Part shown: piece by piece, positions 1-9,127 of the stretch
Layout: each line of letters begins with the position of its first letter
Numbering within the stretch: the stretch's first letter is position 1
Assembly: GCF_027622855.1 (NCBI RefSeq)
Contig: NZ_JAPZVR010000017.1
Location: 1-64,000, forward strand
Direction: 5' to 3'
DNA from: Glycomyces algeriensis
GTDB lineage: Bacteria; Actinomycetota; Actinomycetes; Mycobacteriales; Micromonosporaceae
Length of the DNA stretch: 64,000 nt
Notes under the pieces: model-generated
What the model was told of the DNA's origin: nothing
Seen by the model: the letters and a program-made list of their open reading frames with translations, nothing else
The model's database searches: none
Translations under genes and position numbers: made by a program

Positions 1-1
1 C

Positions 2-225
2 GGGGTGCGGGGTGCGGGGTGCGGGGTGCGGGGTGCGGGGTGCGGGGTGCGGGGTGCGGGGTGCGGGGTGCGGGGCGCGGGGCGCGGGGCGCGGGGCGCG
101 GGGCGCGGGGCGCGGGGCGCGGGGCGCGGGGCGCAAGGCGCAAGGCGCAAGGCGCAAGGCGCAAGGCGCAAGGCGCAAGGCGCAAGGCGCAAGGCGCAAG
201 GCGCAAGGCGCAAGGCGCAAGGCGC
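2..225. repeat. Three-block heptamer tandem repeat (32 units)
   Basis: Thirty-two uninterrupted 7-bp units lie in three homogeneous blocks: 10 copies of ggggtgc (2-71), 9 of ggggcgc (72-134) and 13 of aaggcgc (135-225). Adjacent blocks differ by one or two substitutions, which suggests stepwise mutation followed by slippage expansion. The array ends about 66 bp before the ATG of the BTAD regulator and is free of stop codons in all three forward frames. It is cut by the window edge, so the true copy number may be higher. Confidence 0.95.
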
Positions 226-291
226 AGCGGCGATCATCCTGAGCCGCCCTCCACTTCCGCCACTCCGCACCCGCCGGGCACACTTACTCCC

Positions 292-3200
292 ATGCGCGTA
301 CACCTGCTCGGTTCGTTCGAGATCCGCAACGGCGACGACGAACCCGTCGAGCTCCCCGGCGCACGCCTGCGCGCGCTCGTCGCCCGCCTCGCCCTCGAAC
401 CGGGCCGTGAAGTCACCGCCGACACCCTGCTCGACGCGATCTGGGAAGACGACGCGCCCTCCGCGAACGCACTGCAGGCCTTGGTGTCCCGGGTCCGGCG
501 CGCCATCGGCGCCGACCGGCTCACGCGCGGCGCCGCCGGGTACCGCCTCGCCGTCGAACCCGGCGACGTAGACGTGAAGCGGTTCGAACGACTCTCCGAG
601 ACCGGCCGCAGGCAAGCCGACCTCACCGCGCTCCGCGAAGCCGAATCGCTCTGGCGCGGAGCGGCTCTCGCCGACCTCCGCCACCTCCGGTTCGCCGAGA
701 ACGAGGCGATCCGCCTGGAGCGCCTGCGAAACGAGACCACCCGCGAGCGCCTCGCCCTCGAGATCACCACTGGCGCCGACGTACTGGCCGAACTCGAACC
801 CATCGCCGCAGCGAACCCGCTCGACGAGCGCTGGCAAGCACTCCTCATGCGCGCCCTCTACGCGACCGGCCGCCCCGCCGAGGCCCTCGACGCGTACGAA
901 CGCGCCCGCGAACACCTCGCCGACGAGCTCGGCGCCGACCCCTCCCCCGAGCTCGCCGACCTCCACCTGCAGATCCTCCGTCAGAGCGCGGCCCCGACCG
1001 CGCGGGCCGAGAAGCGCACCAACCTCAAAGCCCAGCTCACCAGTTTCGTCGGCCGCGAAGACGACCTGGACGCGCTCGCCACGGCGGTCGCCGCGTCCCG
1101 CCTGGTCACGGTCACCGGTCCCGGCGGAGCCGGCAAGACCCGGCTGGCGGTCGAAGCCGCCGCCACGCTGTCCAACGTTGCGCCCCAAGGTATCTGGCTG
1201 GTCGAGCTCGCCGCCGTGGGCGACGACTCCGACGTGGCGCCCGCCGTCCTGCGCGCCATCGGCGCCCGCGAGTCCGGGCTGCTGGAGCCGTCCGTGCACG
1301 ACGCCGCGTCCCGCCTCGAGGAGTACTTCGCGGACCAGGACGCGCTCATCATCCTCGACAACTGCGAGCACCGCATCGACGCCGCCGCGCGCCTCGCCGC
1401 GCAGCTGCTCGGCGCCTGCCCCGGCCTGCGCCTCCTGGCCACCAGCCGCGAAGCCCTCGGGATCGGCGGCGAGCGGCTGTTCCCGATCCCGCCGCTGCCG
1501 GTCTCGGACGACCGTCCGGAAGCGAGCCCGGCGGTACGGCTCTTCTGCGAACGGGCAGCCGCCGTGCGCCCGGACTTCAAGCTCGACGCGACCAATGCTG
1601 AAGCGGTCGTGGAGATCTGCCGCCGCCTCGACGGCCTCCCCCTCGCGGTCGAGCTCGCCGCCGCCCGCATGCGGGCCCTCGACGCATCCCAGATCGCCTC
1701 ACGCCTGGACGACCGGTTCGCGCTCCTCGCCGGGTCCGACCGGACCGCACCCGAGCGTCACCGCACGCTCGAAGGCGTCATCGCCTGGAGTTGGGAGCTG
1801 CTCTCCGATGCCGAACGGGCCCTTGCCATGCGCATGTCCGTCTACCCCGGCGGCGTCGGCCTCGACCGGGTCGACGACCTCGACGCACTCGCCGGCCTCG
1901 TCGACAAGTCCCTAGTGGAGCGAATGGGTGAGCGGTACCGGATGCTCGAGACCATCCGCACCTACGCCGAGGCGCAACTCGAGCCCGACCAGGCCGAGGC
2001 CGAACGGGACGTGATGGCCCACTACTGTCTCGACCTGGTCGAACGCGCCGACGACGAGATCCGGTCGGCCACCCAGTTGGAGGCGATGGCGGGCCTGGAC
2101 GCCGAGCACGACAACATCCTCGCCGTCCTCGCCCGCTCGGTCGCCATCGGGCACAAGGAGACCGGCCTTCGCATGATCGCCGCCCTGTTCTGGTTCTGGC
2201 ACTTGCGCGGGTTCCGCACCCAGCTCCAGCACTGGTACCCGGCGCTCTTGGAGCTTCCCGGCGAAGTCCCCGAACGGCTCGTGCCCGCCGTCAAGCTGCT
2301 CACCGGCATGGGCCAGTTCGAGTTCGGCGACGCCGAAGCGGCGACGCGGTCGATCGCCGAAGGCATCGCGCTGGGCCGCAACACGAACGGCCCGATCGCG
2401 GGACACTCGCTCCTGGCCATCGCGCCGGCGTTCCTCTCCGACCCGGCCGTCTCCGCCGACCGCGCCACCGCCGAAGGCTGGGAGCTCGGCGTCATCCTCC
2501 TCACCGAAGCCGCCTTCAACGAAGGCGGTACCGGCGCCGAGGGTCTTGACCAGATCGCTCGGGCCGAGGCGGAGTTCGCGAAGCTCGGCGAACGCTTCGG
2601 CCTCGCCTCGGCCCTGCGGATGCGCGCCGAATACTCTGCACGCCAAGGCGACCACGACGAGGCCAAGGACGCCCTCGCGCAGGCCGGGCGCCTCTTCGAC
2701 GAACTCGGTACCGCAGCGGACGCCGCCGAGACCTACGCCGAGCTCGCCCTGTTCACCGCTCGCAGCGGCGCGCTCCTGGGCGGTGCCGAGGCGGTCGCGC
2801 AGGCCTGGGAGCCCATGCGTCTCAGCCTGGACCGGGCCGACGCCGAACGCACCCCGAGCACCACCGCGTACGTGCGCTGGTGCCGGGCCCAGATCCTGCT
2901 GAGCGCGGGCGATCGCGAGCAGGGCCTGGCCGAACTCGCCGCGGCCGAGCACGCCATCGGCGGCACCAGGGCGGACTCGCGCCTCCAGGTCTGGGGAGCC
3001 GCGCTGCGCGCGATCGTCGCGCTCGCCGACGGCGATGCGGCACTGGCGCACCGCCATTTCGATGCACTGACGGCCGAGGGCATCGCTGGGGCGGCGGACC
3101 CGAACCTGGCCGTCGCCGTCCGCGTCCGGGCGGCGGTCACCCTCGCGGAAGGGGACGCGGTCCATGCGGCGACCCTGCTCGGCGCGGCCCTGTCGCTGCT

Positions 3201-3363
3201 CGGCACTGAGGACCGCCGGGGCTACGACGCGGCGCTGCGAACGCTGGCTCGCACCCGTGAAGCACTGGGCGACAACGCGTTCGAAGCCCACTACGGCGCC
3301 GGCGCCACCCTCGACCGCGCCGCCGCCGTCGAACTACTGCTCGCGAACCCGTCGCAAAGCTGA
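292..3363 (+). CDS. BTAD/SARP-type transcriptional regulator with NTPase and TPR regions
   Basis: A 1023-aa regulator of the SARP/AfsR large-ATPase class. Residues about 1-95 form an OmpR-like winged helix and about 100-240 the BTAD domain. An NB-ARC-type NTPase follows, with a Walker A motif GPGGAGKTR near residue 278 and a Walker B motif ALIILDNCEH near 352. The C-terminal half is helical and TPR-like. The start at ATG 292 is chosen because MRVHLLGSFEIR is the typical opening of the winged helix. The same frame stays open upstream through the heptamer repeat, so a longer product is formally possible. No Shine-Dalgarno sequence is obvious before ATG 292. Such proteins usually activate nearby metabolic genes, but no biosynthetic cluster is adjacent, so the target is unknown. 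Confidence 0.85.
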   Translation: MRVHLLGSFEIRNGDDEPVELPGARLRALVARLALEPGREVTADTLLDAIWEDDAPSANALQALVSRVRRAIGADRLTRGAAGYRLAVEPGDVDVKRFERLSETGRRQADLTALREAESLWRGAALADLRHLRFAENEAIRLERLRNETTRERLALEITTGADVLAELEPIAAANPLDERWQALLMRALYATGRPAEALDAYERAREHLADELGADPSPELADLHLQILRQSAAPTARAEKRTNLKAQLTSFVGREDDLDALATAVAASRLVTVTGPGGAGKTRLAVEAAATLSNVAPQGIWLVELAAVGDDSDVAPAVLRAIGARESGLLEPSVHDAASRLEEYFADQDALIILDNCEHRIDAAARLAAQLLGACPGLRLLATSREALGIGGERLFPIPPLPVSDDRPEASPAVRLFCERAAAVRPDFKLDATNAEAVVEICRRLDGLPLAVELAAARMRALDASQIASRLDDRFALLAGSDRTAPERHRTLEGVIAWSWELLSDAERALAMRMSVYPGGVGLDRVDDLDALAGLVDKSLVERMGERYRMLETIRTYAEAQLEPDQAEAERDVMAHYCLDLVERADDEIRSATQLEAMAGLDAEHDNILAVLARSVAIGHKETGLRMIAALFWFWHLRGFRTQLQHWYPALLELPGEVPERLVPAVKLLTGMGQFEFGDAEAATRSIAEGIALGRNTNGPIAGHSLLAIAPAFLSDPAVSADRATAEGWELGVILLTEAAFNEGGTGAEGLDQIARAEAEFAKLGERFGLASALRMRAEYSARQGDHDEAKDALAQAGRLFDELGTAADAAETYAELALFTARSGALLGGAEAVAQAWEPMRLSLDRADAERTPSTTAYVRWCRAQILLSAGDREQGLAELAAAEHAIGGTRADSRLQVWGAALRAIVALADGDAALAHRHFDALTAEGIAGAADPNLAVAVRVRAAVTLAEGDAVHAATLLGAALSLLGTEDRRGYDAALRTLARTREALGDNAFEAHYGAGATLDRAAAVELLLANPSQS

Positions 3364-3385
3364 GTTGCCGGATCATGCAACGGCC

Positions 3386-3416
3386 GGATCAGTTGCAGCC
3401 CGGGCCGCACTGATCC
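3386..3416. terminator. Stem-loop between convergent genes
   Basis: A perfect 8-bp inverted repeat, ggatcagt/actgatcc, encloses a 15-nt GC-rich loop. It sits between the end of the BTAD gene and the end of the DUF952 gene, where a bidirectional terminator is expected. There is no T-tract. Confidence 0.45.
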
Positions 3417-3429
3417 CATACTGCCCGGA

Positions 3430-3753
3430 TCAGGCCGCGGCCCAGGGCCGCACTTCCACGACCGCACTCGTCGGCAACGGCCCGTACAAGTGCGGGTACT
3501 CCGGCGCGCCGGGCGCGGGCGCCTCGTAGCGGATCGGCACGTCGACCAGCTCGGTGTCGATGACCAGGACCACGAGCGGCCCGGGATGGTCGCCGTAGAC
3601 GAGCGCGGCCACGGCTTCGAGCTGCTCGGGCAGCGAGCAGTGGATGAAGCCCTCCTCGGCGAGGGTCCTCCCGCGCGTCGACCCCTCGTACACGCCCGCG
3701 GCAAGCGCGGCCTCCCAGAGGCCCGGTTCGGTCAGGTGCAGCAGCTCGGTCAT
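3430..3753 (-). CDS. DUF952 family protein
   Basis: A 107-aa protein matching the DUF952 family pattern: an N-terminal HLTEPGLWEAA, then EGFIHCSLPEQ with the conserved His-Cys-Ser, and a C-terminal EYPHLYGPLP segment. Length is normal for the family. DUF952 proteins are small cytosolic proteins of unknown biochemical role. The gene is a single unit, convergent with the BTAD regulator and separated from the next minus-strand gene by about 77 bp. The ATG at 3753 is the only good start. The family assignment is by recognition of the motif series, and no function should be inferred. Confidence 0.8.
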   Translation of the reverse strand: MTELLHLTEPGLWEAALAAGVYEGSTRGRTLAEEGFIHCSLPEQLEAVAALVYGDHPGPLVVLVIDTELVDVPIRYEAPAPGAPEYPHLYGPLPTSAVVEVRPWAAA

Positions 3754-3830
3754 GCCCGCACGCTACCGCCAGGCCCGGCGCTGCACGGCGATCGGCCCCC
3801 CGCGTCGCGCGGGGCCGATCGGTCCTGCCT

Positions 3831-4403
3831 CTATGCCTTGCGGAAGTATTCGCGGGCCGGCCGCAGCGCCAGCAGGACCACGCCGAGGACGCAGCCGGCG
3901 GTGACCACCGCGAAGCGGACCCCTTCGAGGGCCGGGAGCCAGTCCGGATACGCGGCGAACGCGGCGTCGAGGATCGCGGCGGCGTCGAGTGACCGCACGG
4001 TCGCATCCCCGGAGGCGTCGAAGAGGGCCTGCACCTTGGCGGCGGCGGTCGCGTTGCTGGCCATGATGAGCGCGTTCCCGGCGAGCACGAGCGGCAGGAC
4101 GATGAACGAGACGAGGCGCCCGATGCGCTTGCCCGCCAAGAGGATCACACCGACCAGCGCGATGGCGGCGGCGATGGCGAACGGGGCCCAGATCGCGACG
4201 CCGTGCTCGTCGAACGCGAGCCCGTTGGCCGCCAGCAGGGCCGGGTCCTGGCCCTGCCGGGCGGTCTCGGCCTCGGCCGCGGCCTGGACGTCGGCGCCGT
4301 AGAGCAGCCCGATGACCGGGATCGAGGCGAACGCGAGGGCGATCGCGAAGTGGAGCAGCGCGGCAATGGTGACGGCGGTGGGGCGGATGCGCTCGGCGGA
4401 CAT
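3831..4403 (-). CDS. Putative four-helix membrane protein
   Basis: A 190-aa protein with about four hydrophobic segments: residues 10-32, 73-92, 98-118 and 158-180. A 45-residue polar loop lies between the first two. The start is at ATG 4403 (MSAERIRP), with the purine-rich AACGAAGGAGA just upstream on the minus strand. It lies downstream of, and co-directional with, the adhesin-like protein and the two-component genes, with a gap of about 196 bp. I do not recognise a family. The topology suggests a small integral inner-membrane protein, and its function is unknown. Confidence 0.7.
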   Translation of the reverse strand: MSAERIRPTAVTIAALLHFAIALAFASIPVIGLLYGADVQAAAEAETARQGQDPALLAANGLAFDEHGVAIWAPFAIAAAIALVGVILLAGKRIGRLVSFIVLPLVLAGNALIMASNATAAAKVQALFDASGDATVRSLDAAAILDAAFAAYPDWLPALEGVRFAVVTAGCVLGVVLLALRPAREYFRKA

Positions 4404-4599
4404 GGGAGTCTCCTTCGTTCGAGGGGTCTGCGGTCCGGGCCGTTCGTTCTCCGGGCCCGTGCCAGAACCTTCGCCGCCAACGCTGACGCCGTACTGACAG
4501 GCCGCTGACGAGCGTGAAGGTCGTTGTGCCGCTGAGCCTCTGGAGACGCCGCCGTCCGCGACCGGGAATCGGTCGCGGACGGCGGAAGAAGGATCGGGG

Positions 4600-5397
4600 T
4601 CAGTCGGCGTAGCGGACGGTGAGGTCCCCGACGCTGGTGTCGACCGAGATGACGTAGTCGGCGCGGCTGCCCGGGTCGGTGGCGATGTCGATGTCCTCGG
4701 TGCCGACGCCGGACTCGAATACCACGTCGTACGTGGTGCCGTCGTCGGGAACGATGATCTCGACGCTGCCGGTGCTGGTGATGACGTTGATGTCGCCGCG
4801 GACCTCCGCGAACTCGAGCCGGATGGAGCCGACGCTCGACTCGGCCCTGGTCTCGGTGGCGCGCAGGTTCTCGCCCTCGATGTCGCCGACGCTGGTCTCG
4901 ACGTCGATCGCGCCGTCGAGGCCGTCCATCTCGATGTTCCCCACGGAGCTCTCGGCTTCGGCGGCGGCGCCGCTGGGCAGGGCGAGGGTGTAGTTGACCT
5001 CGCAGTCGTCGCCGTCCCAGAAGACGACGAGGCGCTCGTCGCATTCGCCCTCGGCGGAGAAGACGTCGCCGTTCCAGGACTCCTCGGGCTTCGGTTCCTC
5101 ACCGCGCCAGCGGGTCTCGGTGTCGACGACGAGCGAGCCGTCAGCGGAGGCGTTGAGGTCGATCTGGCCGACCTCGACGGTGACGTCGACGCCCGAGGTG
5201 GTCTCGGTGTACGTCTCGCTGCGGTTCTCGGACTTCACGGGAGAGGCGGTGGACCAGATCCAGACGCCGGCGAATGCCACGGCTGCCAGGAGCACCAGGC
5301 CGGTGCAGGCGGCACCGACGATCCACCAGACGGTGCGGGCGGTGCGCTGAGTCTCGGTCTCCGGGGCGGGGGTCTGCTTCTCGGGGGTGTCGATCAT
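4600..5397 (-). CDS. Membrane-anchored DUF4097-like adhesin-type protein
   Basis: A 265-aa protein. A short cytosolic N-terminus is followed by one transmembrane segment (about residues 24-48, WWIVGAACTG onward). The extracytoplasmic part is rich in repeated beta-strand units such as ESSVGNIEMDG, ETSVGDIEGEN and ESSVGSIRLEF, the SSVG-x-I signature of DUF4097/DUF2807 beta-helix proteins. The start ATG overlaps the stop of the response regulator by 4 bp (5394-5397), so it is translationally coupled to it. A likely role is envelope-stress output or sensing for the linked two-component pair, which is inference from the operon. Confidence 0.75.
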   Translation of the reverse strand: MIDTPEKQTPAPETETQRTARTVWWIVGAACTGLVLLAAVAFAGVWIWSTASPVKSENRSETYTETTSGVDVTVEVGQIDLNASADGSLVVDTETRWRGEEPKPEESWNGDVFSAEGECDERLVVFWDGDDCEVNYTLALPSGAAAEAESSVGNIEMDGLDGAIDVETSVGDIEGENLRATETRAESSVGSIRLEFAEVRGDINVITSTGSVEIIVPDDGTTYDVVFESGVGTEDIDIATDPGSRADYVISVDTSVGDLTVRYAD

Positions 5398-6053
5398 GAC
5401 CGGTCCTTCGTGTTGCCTTGCAGGAACTTGAGAATGGCGAGGACGCGGCGGTTGCCGCTGTCGCTGGGCGGGAGCCCGAGCTTGGTGAAGATGGCGTTGA
5501 TGTGCTTGCTGACCGCGCCCTCGCTGAGGACGAGGACGGCGGCGATCCCGGCGTTCGAGCGGCCTTCCGCCATGTGCGACAGGACCTCCCGCTCCCTCGG
5601 GGTGAGGCGGTCGAGCTCGCTGCCGTTGCTGCGCACCAGGAGCTGGGAGACCACCTCGGGGTCGAGGGCGGTGCCGCCGTCCGCGACGCGCCGCAGCGAG
5701 TCGAGGAACTCGGCGACGTCCGCCACCCGGTCTTTGAGCAGGTAGCCGATGCCGCGCATCTGCCCGGTGAGCAGTTCGACGGCGTACCGCTCCTCGACGT
5801 ACTGGGAGAGCATGAGGATCGCGAGGTCCGGGTACTGGCGACGCAGCACCAGTGCGGCGCGCACGCCCTCGTCGCTCTGGTCCGGCGGCATCCGCACGTC
5901 GGCCACGACCAGGTCGGGGCGGTCGCGCTCGACCGAGCGCAGGAGCGCTTCGGCGTCGCCCACGGTGTCGATGACCTCGATGCCGCCGACCTCCATGAGA
6001 CGGGCCAGGCCCTCCCGCAGCAGGACCGAGTCTTCGGCGATCACGACGCGCAT
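5394..6053 (-). CDS. NarL/LuxR-family response regulator
   Basis: A 219-aa response regulator. The receiver domain (residues 1-120) has acidic residues E7 and D8, a phospho-acceptor Asp near residue 52 (DLVVADVRMP) and a conserved Lys in YLLKDRV. The C-terminal LuxR helix-turn-helix begins LTPREREVLSHMAEGRSN. Length is normal. Its start overlaps the end of the histidine kinase by 13 bp and its stop overlaps the adhesin-like gene, giving one operon of kinase, regulator and membrane protein. It should bind DNA after phosphorylation by the kinase encoded upstream. Confidence 0.93.
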   Translation of the reverse strand: MRVVIAEDSVLLREGLARLMEVGGIEVIDTVGDAEALLRSVERDRPDLVVADVRMPPDQSDEGVRAALVLRRQYPDLAILMLSQYVEERYAVELLTGQMRGIGYLLKDRVADVAEFLDSLRRVADGGTALDPEVVSQLLVRSNGSELDRLTPREREVLSHMAEGRSNAGIAAVLVLSEGAVSKHINAIFTKLGLPPSDSGNRRVLAILKFLQGNTKDRS

Positions 6054-7300
6054 GGCAGCTCCACTTCGATGACGGTGGGGCCCCCGAGGGGGCTGGTGAC
6101 CCGGAACGATCCGTCGACCGAGCGGACCCGGTCGGACAGGCCCTGGAGTCCGGTGCCGCCCTTGGAGTCCGCGCCGCCGCGACCGTCGTCGGCGATGCGC
6201 AGGCGCAACTCGCCGTCCTCCAGGTCCACTTCGACCGCTGCGTGCTCGGCCTCGGAGTGCCGGGCCACATTGGTCAGCGCTTCGGAGACGACGAAGTAGG
6301 CGACGGCTTCCACGTCGCGGGCGACGCGTCGGTCCATGTCGACCCGCAACCGCACCGGGATCGGCGAGCGGGCGGCGACCGCGGAGAGCGCCGCGTCCAG
6401 GCCGCGGTCCTCGAGCACGGCCGGGTGAAGACCGCGCACCAGGTCACGGAGGTCGGTGAGGACCTGCTTGGCCTCCTCATGGGCCTCCGCGATGGCGCGG
6501 GCGCCGCCCTCCGGGAGGTCGTCGAGGGTGGCGCGGGCGATCCCGAGGTTCATGGCGAGGGAGGTGAGCCGCTGCTGCGCACCGTCGTGGAGGTCCCGCT
6601 CGATGCGTCGCCGCTCCGCATCAGCAGCGTCCACAGTAGAGGTACGACTGGCGGCGAGATCGCTCACCCGCAGTTCGAGGGCCTCGGTCCGGCTGGTGCC
6701 CAGCAGGACCCGTGCCAGGAGCCCGTCGAGCGCGGCCAGGCCCTGCGTGATCCAGGGCGCCGCGATCGTCAGGACGATGCCCATGCCGCAGAGAATCCAG
6801 TGCCGCAGCTCCAGACCCGTGTCGCGGCCTAGCAGCGGCGCGAAGATCATGGCGGGGCCCATGGTCCACGCGGCGATCGCGATCGAGGCCGCCAGGAGGC
6901 CGTAGCACCCGGCGATCAGGTGGTAGGACAGCTGCCGCCACGTCCGCGGGCTCCGCACGAGTGCCAGCAGCGCCCGCGGGGCGAACGTCACCGGCTGCGC
7001 GAAAGGCCCTTCAGGCCATGTCGCTCCGAGGAACGCGGTGTGGCGGCTGCGCTGCACCACGGTGAGTCCGGCGCTCACGACGAGCAGGGTCCCGGCGGCG
7101 ACGATCGGGAGCACGACGGTGACGAACCCGCCGACGCCGAGGAGTACGAGCGCGAAGATAGCGGTGCCGCCGAAGAGGCCGACCACCGCTCCGGTGACCA
7201 GATGCATGAGGGAGCGCCAGGTCGACCCCGCCCAGAAGGCCCGCACCGCTGCGCGGAGGGCTCTTCGCCAGGGGATCGGCGGCGCCGCTGAAATATCCAT
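6041..7300 (-). CDS. Membrane sensor histidine kinase (HisKA_3 / NarX type)
   Basis: A 419-aa kinase with about six transmembrane segments in residues 30-200. The dimerisation/phosphoacceptor helix has ERRRIERDLHDGAQQR (His in RDLHDG), and the ATPase domain has DDGRGGADSKGGTGLQGL. This is the DesK/LiaS-like architecture common in actinobacteria. The start at ATG 7300 (MDISAAPP) is preferred over an upstream in-frame codon because the extra residues look non-coding. It is the first gene of the operon with its response regulator. The large sensor-domain membrane part lacks a recognisable ligand fold, so the signal is unknown. Confidence 0.9.
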   Translation of the reverse strand: MDISAAPPIPWRRALRAAVRAFWAGSTWRSLMHLVTGAVVGLFGGTAIFALVLLGVGGFVTVVLPIVAAGTLLVVSAGLTVVQRSRHTAFLGATWPEGPFAQPVTFAPRALLALVRSPRTWRQLSYHLIAGCYGLLAASIAIAAWTMGPAMIFAPLLGRDTGLELRHWILCGMGIVLTIAAPWITQGLAALDGLLARVLLGTSRTEALELRVSDLAASRTSTVDAADAERRRIERDLHDGAQQRLTSLAMNLGIARATLDDLPEGGARAIAEAHEEAKQVLTDLRDLVRGLHPAVLEDRGLDAALSAVAARSPIPVRLRVDMDRRVARDVEAVAYFVVSEALTNVARHSEAEHAAVEVDLEDGELRLRIADDGRGGADSKGGTGLQGLSDRVRSVDGSFRVTSPLGGPTVIEVELPCAS

Positions 7301-7394
7301 GCTTGAACAGTAGGTTCGCTCGCACCCTCGGCGCATTGCCGCTGGGACCCGATTTCAGGGTGAAGTTTTCTCCACCCCGTTCGCGGAGAAGGCC

Positions 7395-8591
7395 TCAGCC
7401 TTCGCAGCCGTCTTCGGCGCGCCGACGCAGAAAACGCTGTTCGGGAAGGCTCGCGGTCATCCGCGACGCCAGGAGGAACGCGTCCCGCGCAGCCTCACGG
7501 TCGCCCGCGCGGTCGAGCAGGAAGCCGCGCACCGCGTGGAAGCGGTGATGCCGGTCCAGTGATGGTTCCAACTGCCGCAACAGCTCCAGACCGACCTGGG
7601 GGTCTTCGCTCATGCCGAGCGCGACCGCGCGGTTCAGTGTGACGATAGGCGCGGGGTCGAGCCGATTCAGGATTCGGTACAGCACCGCGATCTGCTTCCA
7701 GTCGGTGTCGGCCGCATCGGAGGCCTCCACATGCAGGGCCGCAATGGCCGCCTGGAGCTGGTACGGGCCGAGCGCAGAGGACAGCATCGCGTCTTCCACC
7801 AGCCTGGTGCCCTCCGCGATCAAGTCGCGGTTCCACAGCGACCGATCCTGCTCCGCCAACGGGATCAGGGCCCCGTCAGGGGATTCTCGGGCCGCCGCGC
7901 GGGACTCGATGAGCAGCATCAGCGCCAGCAGGCCGGCCGCCTCACCGTCCCGGGGCACCACCTCGCGCAGCATCCGGGCCAACCGGATCGCCTCCGCGGC
8001 CAGGTCGCGGCGCTGCAGCCGCTCCCCCGCGCTGGCGGTATAGCCCTCGTTGAAGATCAGGTAGAGCACGCGCAGCACCGTGCGTATCCGCTGCGACCGC
8101 TCCTCCTCGGGTGGCGGGGCGAAGCGCGCTCCGACGAGTCTGGCCTTCGCGCGGCTGATGCGCGGACCCATCGTCGCCTCGGGGACCAGGAATGCCCGTG
8201 CGATCTCTGCGGTCGTCAGGCCGCCGACCGCCCGCAGCGTCAACGCCACCTGCGAAGCCGGCGTCAGCGCCGGATGGCAGCACAGGAACAGCAGTACCAG
8301 CGTGTCATCGTGCTCGGTCGCCTCGACGGCGAGCTCCCGCGCCGCGGCGAGCTCCTCCCTGCGCCGCCGCGCCTCGTCGCCGCGGATGCGGTCGACCATG
8401 CGGCGGGAGGCGACCCGGTAGAGCCAGCCGTTCGGATTGTCCGGCAGCCCTTCCACCGGCCACGCGCCGCTCGCTTCCAGTACGGCGTCCTGCACCGCGT
8501 CCTCGCAGGCCGCAAAGTCACCGTACCGGCGGGTCAACGCGCCGAGGACACGCGGCACTGCCGCGCGCAGCGCGTCCTCCACATCGCTCAC
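7395..8591 (-). CDS. ECF RNA polymerase sigma factor with C-terminal DUF6596-type extension
   Basis: A 398-aa sigma factor of the ECF group that carries a long TPR-like C-terminal extension (often called ECF41/42 or DUF6596). Region 2 (about residues 10-75) contains the FAACEDAVQDAVLEA segment and region 4 (about 110-165) contains LRAVGGLTTAEIARAFLV. The remaining 220 residues are helical. A GTG start at 8591 is chosen because it overlaps the stop of the upstream YCII gene (ATGTGAGC), a coupling typical of this pair. YCII proteins are known neighbours of this sigma type. An anti-sigma factor is not seen, and the C-terminal extension may replace it. Confidence 0.9.
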   Translation of the reverse strand: MSDVEDALRAAVPRVLGALTRRYGDFAACEDAVQDAVLEASGAWPVEGLPDNPNGWLYRVASRRMVDRIRGDEARRRREELAAARELAVEATEHDDTLVLLFLCCHPALTPASQVALTLRAVGGLTTAEIARAFLVPEATMGPRISRAKARLVGARFAPPPEEERSQRIRTVLRVLYLIFNEGYTASAGERLQRRDLAAEAIRLARMLREVVPRDGEAAGLLALMLLIESRAAARESPDGALIPLAEQDRSLWNRDLIAEGTRLVEDAMLSSALGPYQLQAAIAALHVEASDAADTDWKQIAVLYRILNRLDPAPIVTLNRAVALGMSEDPQVGLELLRQLEPSLDRHHRFHAVRGFLLDRAGDREAARDAFLLASRMTASLPEQRFLRRRAEDGCEG

Positions 8592-8956
8592 ATCTCCGAC
8601 CCGGACTCGAACATCACCTGGCGCACCTCGATCCCGAGTCCGGGAATCCCCGCGTCCGGGATCTTCCTCGCCAGCTCGACGGCGCGTTCCTTGCTGTCGA
8701 CGTCGACGAGGTAGTACCCGCCGATGAACTCCTTGGCCTCCACGAACGGGCCGTCGGTCGCGGTCGGCACCCCGTCGACGGACTTGACCGTGACGCTCGC
8801 GGACGGATCGGCGAGCGCCTGCGTACTGATCATCTCGCCGGAGGCGCTGATCTCCTTGATGAGATCGCCGTGCCCGGCGCCGATCGCGGCCTGCTCCTCC
8901 TCGGTCAGCGATGCGAGCACCGTCGGGTTGATGTTCATGATGAGCAGGAATTTCAT
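8588..8956 (-). CDS. YCII-related domain protein
   Basis: A 122-aa YCII/DGPF-domain protein: MKFLLIMNINP at the start, the DGPFVEAKEFIGGYYLVDVDS signature in the middle, and an IEVRQVMFE ending. The ATG at 8956 follows a strong Shine-Dalgarno AAGGAGG with good spacing. The stop overlaps the GTG of the sigma factor gene, so the two are co-translated. The family is often found with ECF sigma factors of this type. Its biochemical function is not established; a role with the sigma factor is inferred from context. Confidence 0.88.
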   Translation of the reverse strand: MKFLLIMNINPTVLASLTEEEQAAIGAGHGDLIKEISASGEMISTQALADPSASVTVKSVDGVPTATDGPFVEAKEFIGGYYLVDVDSKERAVELARKIPDAGIPGLGIEVRQVMFESGSEM

Positions 8957-9127
8957 GATGTCCTCCTTGTTGATTCCCCCCGAGTCGGAGCCACCGCCAC
9001 GATTTTGACATCCGGCGGCCGCAAATCGTCGACTCCCGGTTCGACGGCGACTCGGCAACCGCAGAACGGAGCCACGAAATTCACCGACGCCGGACAGCGG
9101 GCCGCGCATGCTGTGCGATGCCGGCGT

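Noticed and set aside
2-225. CRISPR-like array
   Set aside because: The units are contiguous 7-mers without spacers, and no cas gene is in the window.
19-291. N-terminal extension of the BTAD regulator through the heptamer repeat
   Set aside because: The encoded R-G-A-G-C-G-V repeats are a by-product of an open-frame 7-mer; the winged helix starts at 292. Kept only as a hypothesis.
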